DNA of 6,476 bases. Source: a bacterium (GTDB lineage Bacteria; Bdellovibrionota; Bdellovibrionia; Bdellovibrionales; UBA1609). The notes below the pieces were generated by a model. It saw only the letters and a program-made list of their open reading frames with translations, searched no databases and was not told the DNA's origin. Each line of letters starts with the position of its first letter. Position 1 is the first letter of the stretch. The DNA lies in contig JAJYHS010000277.1 in the NCBI GenBank assembly GCA_021784635.1, positions 1-6,476 of the forward strand. Reading direction: 5' to 3'. Below, piece after piece: positions 1-6,267 of this stretch. A program made the position numbers and the translations under genes.

Positions 1-1056
1 GATCTTAAGACGCGGCCGTTGAAGCAAATTCACCTGGGCGGTGGCACCCCCACATTTCTTTCAGCGCCAGTGCTTCAAAATTTAATCGACAAAATTTTTA
101 AGAGGTTAAACGTTGCCCCGCAGTTTGACGGTAGCATTGAAGTGGACCCAAGGCGCACAAGCCCGCAGCAGCTAGAAGTCTTGCGCCGGCTTGGGTTTTC
201 GCGCGTCAGTATGGGAGTTCAGGATTTTGCTCCCGAAGTGCAGCGTTTGATCAACCGGATTCAGCCAAAAGAAAAAACGGTAGAACTGACGCACGCGGCT
301 CGCGATCTCGGTTATGAGTCAATAAATTACGATTTGATTTACGGTTTGCCAGCGCAGACGCCGCAATCCATTTTGCGCACAGTGACCGACACGATTGAAT
401 TACGACCCGATCGTGTCGCGCTTTATTCGCTTGCGGTGGTGCCATGGATTAAACCGCAACAACGTCTTTTCAAGTACGAGGATCTGCCTCGTGGTGCGGA
501 CAAGCGAAAGCTCTACGAATTGGCGCGCGAGCAGTTTTTAAAAAGTGGCTATGTTGAAATTGGAATTGACCATTTTGCGCTGCCCAACGACGGGCTGGCC
601 CGAGCCCGAGACAATCAAACCCTTCACCGTAATTTTATGGGGTATACGGATTACCGAACCGACATCCTGCTGGGTCTCGGTCTGAGCGCAATTTCAGAAA
701 CTCCCAACTGCTTTCATCAAAATGAAAAAGTTCTGTCGCGCTATGAACAGGTGGTCGACTCGGGGAGACTGCCGACTTTACGCGGACATAAACTCGACGA
801 AGAAGACCGCATGTGCCGCGAACAAATTTTACGGTTTATGACACGAGGAGAAGTCGAGTTTCAAAATGCCGCGCAAAAAGCGGATGTGGCGCAATTTTTA
901 ACGAGTATGCTTGAAGACGGTTTGGTGCGCCTTGACGGTTCAAGATTGATTTTAACAGACAACGGCCGCCCGTTTTTGCGAAATGCCTGCGTTGCCTTTG
1001 ATATGCATTTGCGCCGTCAAAGCCCGAAGACGCAAATCTTTTCTCTGGCGCTATAA
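1..1056 (+). CDS. hemN: Oxygen-independent coproporphyrinogen III oxidase HemN (5'-truncated by window)
   Basis: Radical-SAM enzyme that decarboxylates two propionates of coproporphyrinogen III to give protoporphyrinogen IX in cytoplasmic haem synthesis without O2. The frame is open from base 1, so the true start and the N-terminal CxxxCxxC iron-sulphur motif lie upstream; the TTG at 19 is only an internal Leu codon. The 351 visible residues correspond to about residue 107 to the end of the 457-residue E. coli protein. Visible motifs, numbered from base 1: GGGTP (13-17), IEVDPR (46-51), SMGVQDF (70-76), NYDLIYGLP (109-117), LHRNFMGYT (208-216) and the C-terminal FLRNACVAFD block. These include the SAM-binding Gly, Glu, Gln and Asp positions of the family. 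Its stop TAA (1054-1056) abuts the stop of the convergent decarboxylase. One oddity is that the family's YAHxP segment reads LAVVP here. HemN, rather than a HemW-like paralogue, is supported by full-length collinearity. Confidence 0.95.
   Translation, partial: DLKTRPLKQIHLGGGTPTFLSAPVLQNLIDKIFKRLNVAPQFDGSIEVDPRRTSPQQLEVLRRLGFSRVSMGVQDFAPEVQRLINRIQPKEKTVELTHAARDLGYESINYDLIYGLPAQTPQSILRTVTDTIELRPDRVALYSLAVVPWIKPQQRLFKYEDLPRGADKRKLYELAREQFLKSGYVEIGIDHFALPNDGLARARDNQTLHRNFMGYTDYRTDILLGLGLSAISETPNCFHQNEKVLSRYEQVVDSGRLPTLRGHKLDEEDRMCREQILRFMTRGEVEFQNAAQKADVAQFLTSMLEDGLVRLDGSRLILTDNGRPFLRNACVAFDMHLRRQSPKTQIFSLAL
1007..1044 (+). terminator. Possible intragenic terminator hairpin for hemN
   Basis: A perfect 7-bp inverted repeat, ATTTGCG (1007-1013) with CGCAAAT (1031-1037), encloses 17 nt and is followed by CTTTTCT, a broken U-tract. 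An alternative pairing also uses GTC/GAC inside the arms with a small bulge. It sits in the last codons of hemN, where a terminator would have to be because hemN and the convergent gene leave no intergenic space. The loop is long and the U-tract imperfect, so chance is quite possible. Confidence 0.25.
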
Positions 1057-2805
1057 TCGGCCGCGAAGAAATTGCGCCAGACTTTCGGCGAACGAATGCG
1101 GATAATTTATTTTTGGTTCAGCCGATGTAAAAAACGGGTTCATCAAACAAACACGAATTAACATGAGATGGGAACAATTCTTATTCGGAGACCAATCTGG
1201 AAAATTCGCTTTTAAAAATTCCGAATACCGGTCAATGGGGATGTCGGTTTTTGAAACGTAGAAATCGCTCTCTTTATACGGCGAAAATTGTTCAAAGATC
1301 TGCCGCGTACGTTCGTTGACGACAGTCAGCGGCTCGCCAGACTTACCGACGCAAAAACATAAAATGTTTGTATCCGCAGAAGTGGGGATATGCACGTTCG
1401 GAACAATTTCTTTAAGCGCTTGGCGAAGTATGCGGCCACTTTCAATTGTTCGCCCAAGAATTCGGCCGTAGCCGTCGGCATTGAAACCAATCGTCTTTGC
1501 GGTCAGCCAGGTCGCCGTTGCCCCCGCCGCTGAACGTGATCCTTCTAACGTAAAATGTCCTCGATCGTCGTCATGAAAGTCAATATAGGGGGTCGGTTGA
1601 ACGGGTAATTGATTTTGCCACCTGTCCCGGATAAGAACTGCTCCGCAAGAGTAGGGGACATAGCCTAATTTGTGCGGATCAATCGTAAATGAATCCGCCG
1701 ACGCGACCGAGTTCAAATCGGCTTTTAATTTATCGTCGATTAGCCCATGCGTGTCTTTCAACGAACAGAAAAAACCGCCGAATGCGGCGTCGATATGGTG
1801 CCAAATAAAAATGTTCTTCGAGTTTTTGTAGTCGTCGACGACCCTTTGGATCTCATGAATAGGGTCCACAAGACCTAATTCGGTTGTGCCAAGTACCGAA
1901 ACGAGCATTGCAATCGGCCGTTCTGCTTTTCGACACCATTCCAATTTTTTTATAAGGTCGGTTATCGAAATGGTTCCGTGCCGGTCGAGTTCGACGGGTA
2001 TTAAATTATTTTTTCCGTAGCCGAGCAGAACCGCGATTTTCTCCCACGAATAATGGCGGTGCGCCGGTATTAATAAAACTGGTTCACTGAATTTACCAAA
2101 ACTTTCGGCGATCAGGCGGCCCGCCTCTAGCGGAGAAGAAAGATAAAGCTCCGACTCCGACTCGTCTGAAAAATCAAATCGGCGGTGAAGTTCGTGAAAC
2201 TGCGTCCAACCTAAATTTGCAGCTTGAAAATGGGTGCCCTCCCAAAATTTTTGGCTTTTACTTTTGCACGCAATTGATAACCATCGCATCATTCGCCATT
2301 TAGCTCGGATCGCGGCTTCAAAATTGGCGACGGTTCCGCCGCTGGTAAAGTGGCCCGTACTTTGATTGACATCAAACCCGCACATATTGAGAAGTTCAAC
2401 GATGGCCTCGTGCTCAATTTTGATCCCGACGCGAGACGCTTCTGCCGAAACATTGTTTGGATTATGAAGAAGAGTCATGCAATGGCCGAAAAGCGCAGGG
2501 AGCGAAATTTCAGAGAACATGTGCCCAATATATCGCGGGGAAAATTTTGGGACCTCGCCTTCAAATCGCGACATAAGTTCGTCGACGAGCGTGTTTACTT
2601 TCTTTAGAGCGTTACGATATTCACGAGTATTTTGATCATCGTTCGAAATGGCACAGCCATCATCCGGAAAGCGGTTGCGGCGCCATAAAATCCATCTTTC
2701 GACGATGTGGTGAAAAATGTGCGACACCATTTCGGCATTTTCAGCCTGCGGACCAAGAAAAAAACTTTTCAACGCAATATCGCTAGGATCGCAATGTTTC
2801 GACAT
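1051..2805 (-). CDS. PLP-dependent group II amino acid decarboxylase, tyrosine decarboxylase-like
   Basis: Cytoplasmic fold-type I PLP enzyme of 584 residues, expected to release CO2 from an amino acid and give an amine. Numbering from the ATG: N-terminal FFLGPQAEN block (15-23), SPRYIGHMFSE (89-99), SGGTVAN (155-161) for cofactor phosphate, HYSW (251-254) with the His that stacks on PLP, HIDAAFGG (337-344) with the Asp that pairs with the pyridine nitrogen, DPHKLGY (376-382) with Schiff-base Lys379, LEGSRSAAGATA (420-431), the mobile-loop region TDIPIDRY (520-527) and IRVCLMNPF (550-558). Order, spacing and length follow Enterococcus/Lactobacillus tyrosine decarboxylase (about 620 aa) better than E. 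coli GadB (466 aa). The substrate is unproven; Tyr, Glu or Asp are possible. ATG 2805 is chosen because GCAGGG lies 7 nt upstream; an in-frame TTG at 2835 would add ten residues. It stands alone, divergent from nrdJ and convergent with hemN, and no transporter is adjacent. Confidence 0.9.
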   Translation of the reverse strand: MSKHCDPSDIALKSFFLGPQAENAEMVSHIFHHIVERWILWRRNRFPDDGCAISNDDQNTREYRNALKKVNTLVDELMSRFEGEVPKFSPRYIGHMFSEISLPALFGHCMTLLHNPNNVSAEASRVGIKIEHEAIVELLNMCGFDVNQSTGHFTSGGTVANFEAAIRAKWRMMRWLSIACKSKSQKFWEGTHFQAANLGWTQFHELHRRFDFSDESESELYLSSPLEAGRLIAESFGKFSEPVLLIPAHRHYSWEKIAVLLGYGKNNLIPVELDRHGTISITDLIKKLEWCRKAERPIAMLVSVLGTTELGLVDPIHEIQRVVDDYKNSKNIFIWHHIDAAFGGFFCSLKDTHGLIDDKLKADLNSVASADSFTIDPHKLGYVPYSCGAVLIRDRWQNQLPVQPTPYIDFHDDDRGHFTLEGSRSAAGATATWLTAKTIGFNADGYGRILGRTIESGRILRQALKEIVPNVHIPTSADTNILCFCVGKSGEPLTVVNERTRQIFEQFSPYKESDFYVSKTDIPIDRYSEFLKANFPDWSPNKNCSHLMLIRVCLMNPFFTSAEPKINYPHSFAESLAQFLRGRL

Positions 2806-2818
2806 AGATACACCCTGC
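2806..2818 (-). promoter_or_regulatory. Ribosome-binding site deciding the decarboxylase start
   Basis: On the minus strand GCAGGG (2818 to 2813) is separated by 7 nt from the ATG at 2805-2803. This favours the ATG over the in-frame TTG at 2835, which has a plausible but less central AGGTG 8 nt upstream. A weak minus-strand -10 candidate TATAAC (2858 to 2853) would place the transcript start near 2846. That leaves about 40 nt of leader before the ATG but only about 10 nt before the TTG, which also favours the ATG. Confidence 0.55.
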
Positions 2819-2900
2819 CAAATATATGTGTGCAAATACGGGGCACCTGTTCGTTATAATCCAAATCGCGTATGTAGTTGTACAATTGATTGATTCACTT

Positions 2901-2946
2901 GCTTTGTGACAATTTGCCACGCCACGAGTGACGAATTGTCTCAAGC
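2901..2946. repeat. Long imperfect inverted repeat (hairpin or operator) upstream of nrdJ
   Basis: The arms pair as GCTT/AAGC (2901-2904 with 2943-2946), then G/C, then a perfect GACAATT/AATTGTC (2908-2914 with 2934-2940), one T-G wobble, a G/C pair, one mismatch and CAC/GTG (2918-2920 with 2928-2930) around a 7-nt loop. This gives about 16 Watson-Crick pairs with one bulged T and two mismatches. No T-run follows on the plus strand, so it does not look like an intrinsic terminator. It lies about 90 bp before the nrdJ start, upstream of the best promoter candidate, which fits an operator or activator site better than an mRNA attenuator. Confidence 0.55.
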
Positions 2947-2967
2947 CCTAATGGTCCGTATCGACTG

Positions 2968-2997
2968 TTGACCGTGTTTCAATTTCGCTTCTACGCT
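2968..2997 (+). promoter_or_regulatory. Candidate nrdJ promoter
   Basis: TTGACC (2968-2973) matches five of six bases of the sigma-70 -35 box. After an 18-bp spacer comes TACGCT (2992-2997), which keeps the key T, A and final T of the -10 box. Transcription would begin near 3004, giving a leader of about 26 nt that holds only the Shine-Dalgarno. An alternative -10, TACAAT (2881-2886), lacks a good -35. Confidence 0.35.
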
Positions 2998-3017
2998 CAA
3001 AGTATTAACCCATTTAA

Positions 3018-3024
3018 AAGGCGG
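3018..3024 (+). promoter_or_regulatory. nrdJ ribosome-binding site
   Basis: AAGGCGG lies 5 nt before the ATG at 3030, a good purine-rich Shine-Dalgarno at short but workable spacing. It supports the ATG at 3030 as the start, as no other in-frame start nearby has a comparable site. Confidence 0.65.
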
Positions 3025-3029
3025 TAAGA

Positions 3030-5813
3030 ATGGATATTGAAACCGGCGTCGTGCAAAAAAATTCAATTGAGAAACATTCAACGTTAAATCGAGAAAGAAA
3101 ATCGACTGCGTTGCAACTTAAACGCCGGCACACCAAAAAGGGCGTCAGTCCGTTGGACGAAATTGAATATGAAACGCGATCCGCGCAAATTTCAAATCCG
3201 GACGGATCGATCGTATTTGAGATGAAAGACGTTGAAGTACCGAAAGACTGGTCACAACTCGCGACCGACATTCTTATCTCGCGATATTTTCGCCGCGCGG
3301 GAGTTCCGGATACGGGGCGCGAAGTAAGTGTTAAACAAGTTATATTTCGGGTGGCCCATACGATTCGAGAGTTCGGTGAAAGTTCCGGATATTTTACCTC
3401 GCCGGATCAAGCTGAAATATTTGAAGCGGAACTAACCTATTTGTTAATTACTCAAAGAGGCGCGTTTAATTCACCGGTTTGGTTTAACGTCGGCCTTTTT
3501 CAGAGATATGGCATCGGCGGTTCCGGCGGGAATTATTTTTTCAACGAAAACACAAATTCGATTGAGCAAACGAAAAGTTCGTATCAATATCCGCAGTCTT
3601 CCGCGTGTTTTATTCAGAGTGTTGACGACGACCTGGGGGCAATATTCGACCTGGCTAAAAACGAATCTAAAATTTTTAAATATGGTTCAGGAACGGGCAC
3701 AAATTTTTCTAAAATCCGGGGCCATATGGAGAAGCTTTCAGGGGGCGGAACAAGCTCCGGGCTCATGAGCTTTTTAGAAGTTCTCGATCGCGGTGCAGGT
3801 GCGACAAAATCGGGCGGGACTACGCGCCGGGCGGCAAAAATGGTGTGTCTGGATATTGACCATCCCGAAATTGAAGATTTTGTGCAATGGAAGGTGAAAG
3901 AAGAGAAAAAGGTCTCGGCGCTTGTTGCGGCCGGTTATACTCCGGACTTCAACGGCGAAGCCTACAAGACGGTCGCGGGGCAAAATTCAAATAATTCGGT
4001 TCGCATCCCCGATGAGTTTATGAATGCCGTCGTCAATGATAAAGAATGGCAGACTCGGCTGAGAACAACGAAAGAAGTTTATAAGACGCTGAAGGCACGC
4101 GACTTGTTCGATTTGATCGCGAAATCGGCTTGGACCTGTGCCGATCCAGGGGTTCAATTTGACGACACGATTAATAAATGGCACACCTGCCCGGGTTCGG
4201 GTAAAATCAATTCCTCTAATCCGTGTTCCGAATACATGTTTCTCGATGACAGCGCGTGCAATTTAGCATCGATTAACCTTCTCAAATATCTAAACGACAG
4301 CAATGAGTTCGATGTCGAAGGATTTCGGCATGCGTGTCAGGTATTTATTCTTGCCCAAGAGATTTTGGTTAGTCAGTCTTCATATCCAACGCCGAAAATC
4401 GCGCAAAATAGCCGTGACTATCGACCGCTTGGGTTGGGTTATGCAAACCTCGGCGCCTTGCTGATGGTAATGGGTATACCCTATGACAGCGAGGCTGCAC
4501 GGTCTTGGTGCGGGGCAATTACTGCGCTTATGCTCGGCGAAGCCTATTCGACAAGTGCGGAAATTGCGGCGCTCAAAGGGCCATTTGCTGGATATCGAAA
4601 AAACCAAGACGCCATGCTAAACGTCGTCAACGCACACAAAGATGGCACGGCAAGTATCGTTAAGGGAGTGCCGGATGGCTTGCGTGCATCGGCCGAAGAA
4701 GCTCTGCGCCGGGCCGTCGATCTCGGTAAAAAGTTTGGTTATCGGAATGCACAAGTTACGGTACTCGCGCCGACGGGCACGATTGGTTTGTTAATGGATT
4801 GTGACACGACCGGAATTGAACCCGATTTTGCGCTAGTAAAATTTAAAAAGCTGGCGGGCGGAGGTTCATTTAAAATCGTGAATCAAGCTGTCCCGAGAGC
4901 GTTGAAGTCGCTTGGTTACAGTCACGAAGACTCCGACGCGATTGTTCGATATATAGTGGAGAACTTGACTGTCGAAGGCTGCCCACAATTAAAGCCGGGG
5001 CACTTAGCGGTTTTTGATTGCGCTAATCGTTGCGGCGAAAAAGGTACGCGCTATTTATCGCCGATGAGCCACATCAAAATGATGGCCGCCGCGCAACCAT
5101 TTCTGTCTGGCGCAATTTCGAAGACAGTCAATTTGCCACACGAAGCGACAGTTGAAGACATTAAGTCGATTTTTCTCGAAGCATGGAAGTTGAATCTCAA
5201 AGCCGTGGCGATTTACCGCGATGGCTCGAAAATGAGCCAACCGCTGACGGCAAAAAAAGAGTCGACTCGCGAAAACCAAACGATGACAATCCGGCGATTA
5301 CCGAAAAAACGGCACGGGTTTACCGTTGAATCGCGGGTTGGCGGCCATAAGATTTACGTGCGTACGGGCGAATACGAAAATGGAGAACTCGGCGAAATCT
5401 TCATAGACATGCACAAGGAGGGGGCGGCATTTCGCTCGTTACTTAACTGTTTTGCTATTGCGGTATCAAAAGGCCTGCAGCACGGCGTTCCGCTCAAAGA
5501 GTATGTCGACACGTTTACGTTTACGCGTTTCGAGCCTAACGGGGTCGTGGATCACGAAAACATTAAAGGAGCGACCTCAGTTGTTGATTTCATCTTTCGC
5601 CTGCTCGGTATGGAATACCTTGGTATGACCGACTTTTTGCACGTACAGCCGCCAGCGAAAAACAAACATGCCGACACTGATGCGACCGCAGATCAGCTGT
5701 ATGGTCAACTTATGGGCGATGCTCCAGCATGCTCGACATGCGGGCACACAACTGTGCGTAACGGTACTTGTTATCGTTGTTTGAATTGTGGCAACTCTAT
5801 GGGATGCAGCTAA
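3030..5813 (+). CDS. nrdJ: Adenosylcobalamin-dependent (class II) ribonucleoside reductase NrdJ
   Basis: Cytoplasmic enzyme of 927 residues that reduces ribonucleotides to deoxyribonucleotides with a thiyl radical generated from coenzyme B12, with or without O2. After a basic, probably disordered N-terminus (10-38) the family core begins at about 40 with [13 protein letters not shown] (66-78). Seen next: [12 protein letters not shown] (146-157), redox Cys193 in [20 protein letters not shown] (219-231), NSNNSVRI (319-326), radical-site NPCSE (397-401, Cys399), the partner redox Cys410 in CNLASINL, and PTGTIG (581-586). A TSCPD-type C-terminal domain covers about 760-865. The tail has six Cys (901, 904, 914, 917, 920, 926), a zinc-ribbon-like pattern plus the C-terminal thiols that should re-reduce the active site. 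No N-terminal ATP-cone is present. The gene needs no NrdB partner and none is here; it is transcribed alone, away from the decarboxylase, and its TAA overlaps the spoVG stop. Confidence 0.97.
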   Translation: MDIETGVVQKNSIEKHSTLNRERKSTALQLKRRHTKKGVSPLDEIEYETRSAQISNPDGSIVFEMKDVEVPKDWSQLATDILISRYFRRAGVPDTGREVSVKQVIFRVAHTIREFGESSGYFTSPDQAEIFEAELTYLLITQRGAFNSPVWFNVGLFQRYGIGGSGGNYFFNENTNSIEQTKSSYQYPQSSACFIQSVDDDLGAIFDLAKNESKIFKYGSGTGTNFSKIRGHMEKLSGGGTSSGLMSFLEVLDRGAGATKSGGTTRRAAKMVCLDIDHPEIEDFVQWKVKEEKKVSALVAAGYTPDFNGEAYKTVAGQNSNNSVRIPDEFMNAVVNDKEWQTRLRTTKEVYKTLKARDLFDLIAKSAWTCADPGVQFDDTINKWHTCPGSGKINSSNPCSEYMFLDDSACNLASINLLKYLNDSNEFDVEGFRHACQVFILAQEILVSQSSYPTPKIAQNSRDYRPLGLGYANLGALLMVMGIPYDSEAARSWCGAITALMLGEAYSTSAEIAALKGPFAGYRKNQDAMLNVVNAHKDGTASIVKGVPDGLRASAEEALRRAVDLGKKFGYRNAQVTVLAPTGTIGLLMDCDTTGIEPDFALVKFKKLAGGGSFKIVNQAVPRALKSLGYSHEDSDAIVRYIVENLTVEGCPQLKPGHLAVFDCANRCGEKGTRYLSPMSHIKMMAAAQPFLSGAISKTVNLPHEATVEDIKSIFLEAWKLNLKAVAIYRDGSKMSQPLTAKKESTRENQTMTIRRLPKKRHGFTVESRVGGHKIYVRTGEYENGELGEIFIDMHKEGAAFRSLLNCFAIAVSKGLQHGVPLKEYVDTFTFTRFEPNGVVDHENIKGATSVVDFIFRLLGMEYLGMTDFLHVQPPAKNKHADTDATADQLYGQLMGDAPACSTCGHTTVRNGTCYRCLNCGNSMGCS

Positions 5814-6124
5814 TCGCCTTCTGGGTCGCCGCCAGCGGATGCTTTTAATGAAGATAGGCTATCGCCCATTGATTTTATCGCGTTCTCGTAGGCGTCAAAA
5901 ACAGCCCGCTCGATCATTTCTCGCGTTTCCTGGTTGAGCGGGTGGGCGACGTCTTTGAATTGGCCGTCTTTGCGTTTTTTCGAGGGCATGGCAACGAACA
6001 ACCCGTTGTTGCCGCGAATGACTTTTAAATCTCGTACGACAAAACAATTGTCGATGGTGATTGAGACGTAAGCTTTCAGCCGGTCTTCGTTAACCGGAAA
6101 GACGTTCACTTCGGTGATTTGCAT
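5810..6124 (-). CDS. spoVG: SpoVG family nucleic-acid-binding regulator
   Basis: A small protein of 104 residues. SpoVG homologues bind DNA and RNA and modulate septation, sporulation or virulence genes in Firmicutes and surface-protein genes in Borrelia; the role in this non-Firmicute context is unknown. Family signatures are clear: an N-terminal ITEVNVFPV strand (3-11), [17 protein letters not shown] (20-36), the hallmark [13 protein letters not shown] (38-50) followed by the basic RKDG turn, then [11 protein letters not shown] (58-68) and a helix. The last 20 residues ([16 protein letters not shown] at the end) form a flexible acidic tail not shared with the core. ATG 6124 is preceded by AAGGGG 7 nt upstream on the minus strand. 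The gene lies 143 nt downstream of the htrA-like gene on the same strand, so it may be read partly from it or from its own promoter. Its TAG stop overlaps the TAA of convergent nrdJ. Confidence 0.95.
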   Translation of the reverse strand: MQITEVNVFPVNEDRLKAYVSITIDNCFVVRDLKVIRGNNGLFVAMPSKKRKDGQFKDVAHPLNQETREMIERAVFDAYENAIKSMGDSLSSLKASAGGDPEGD

Positions 6125-6125
6125 G

Positions 6126-6182
6126 GCAGGACCCCTTGTTGCTGCAGACTTCTCTTATAGAGTATCGGATCTTTGGTCCTGC
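6126..6182 (-). repeat. Inverted repeat overlapping the spoVG Shine-Dalgarno
   Basis: Reading the minus strand, GCAGGACC (6182 to 6175) is the exact reverse complement of GGTCCTGC (6133 to 6126), an 8-bp perfect repeat 41 nt apart. The second copy starts within the AAGGGG Shine-Dalgarno (6137 to 6132) and ends 1 nt before the ATG. In a transcript that includes both arms, the start region would be paired. If transcription starts inside the loop, the two copies could instead be paired protein-binding sites. Confidence 0.45.
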
Positions 6183-6189
6183 GACTGAA
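6154..6189 (-). promoter_or_regulatory. Weak candidate spoVG promoter
   Basis: On the minus strand TTCAGT (6189 to 6184), 17 bp, then GATACT (6166 to 6161) is the best -35/-10 pair with correct spacing, but each box matches poorly. TATAAG (6159 to 6154), just downstream, is a better -10 without a matching -35. Either would give a leader of about 20-30 nt before spoVG and leave the upstream repeat arm untranscribed. Confidence 0.22.
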
Positions 6190-6200
6190 ATCATTTTTTC

Positions 6201-6215
6201 GTCTCATAACGAGAC
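6201..6215. repeat. Small perfect dyad GTCTC-N5-GAGAC
   Basis: A 5-bp perfect stem with a 5-nt loop lies about 50 nt beyond the end of the htrA-like gene. On the plus strand it is preceded by a run of six T; on the minus strand, the direction of htrA and spoVG transcription, it is followed by A residues. It therefore lacks the U-tract of an intrinsic terminator for either direction. It may be a weak transcript-end hairpin or a protein-binding dyad. Confidence 0.3.
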
Positions 6216-6267
6216 ATTTATGCCGATGCAGTCTAAATTACCGCAATTTGAAACTAAACTCGTTTTA

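Larger units (their letters stand above)
2819..3017. promoter_or_regulatory. Divergent intergenic control region between decarboxylase and nrdJ
   Basis: This stretch holds no open frame that looks like a gene. It must carry the promoters for both divergent genes. It is AT-richer than the flanking genes and contains a perfect palindrome TTGTACAA (2878-2885), a long imperfect dyad (2901-2946) and several CAATT/AATTG elements (2883, 2910, 2935 and 2980). No cobalamin-riboswitch B12 box and no convincing NrdR box is visible, although class II reductase genes are often under one or the other. The minus-strand promoter is not clear: TATAAC (2858 to 2853) is the best -10 but lacks a good -35 at 16-18 bp. 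Confidence 0.5.

Noticed and set aside
2350..2607. Plus-strand open frame of 85 codons inside the decarboxylase gene
   Set aside because: It lies wholly antisense to a well-supported conserved gene, has no family resemblance and no clear ribosome-binding site.
2816..2831. NrdR-box-like sequence with CCAAATATATGTGT on the plus strand
   Set aside because: Only about half the positions match the NrdR consensus because the AT core is out of phase. There is a single copy rather than a helically spaced pair, and it lies about 200 bp from nrdJ in the decarboxylase leader.
2819..3029. Cobalamin riboswitch before nrdJ
   Set aside because: No B12-box-like conserved sequence is visible, and the gap is too short for a typical full-length element placed between a promoter and the start codon.
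3014..3271. Minus-strand open frame at the nrdJ 5' end
   Set aside because: It is antisense to conserved nrdJ coding sequence, and the translation has no recognisable motif.
5744..5757. GCACA-N4-TGTGC hairpin near the nrdJ end as a terminator
   Set aside because: No T-run follows and it encodes the conserved zinc-ribbon segment of NrdJ, so the short stem is probably a coincidence of codons.
5826..5850. GC-rich CCGCCAGCGG followed by CTTTT as an nrdJ terminator
   Set aside because: The best 4-bp stem leaves a loop of only 2 nt and the alternative has only 3 bp, too weak for an intrinsic terminator. It lies in the spoVG coding sequence.
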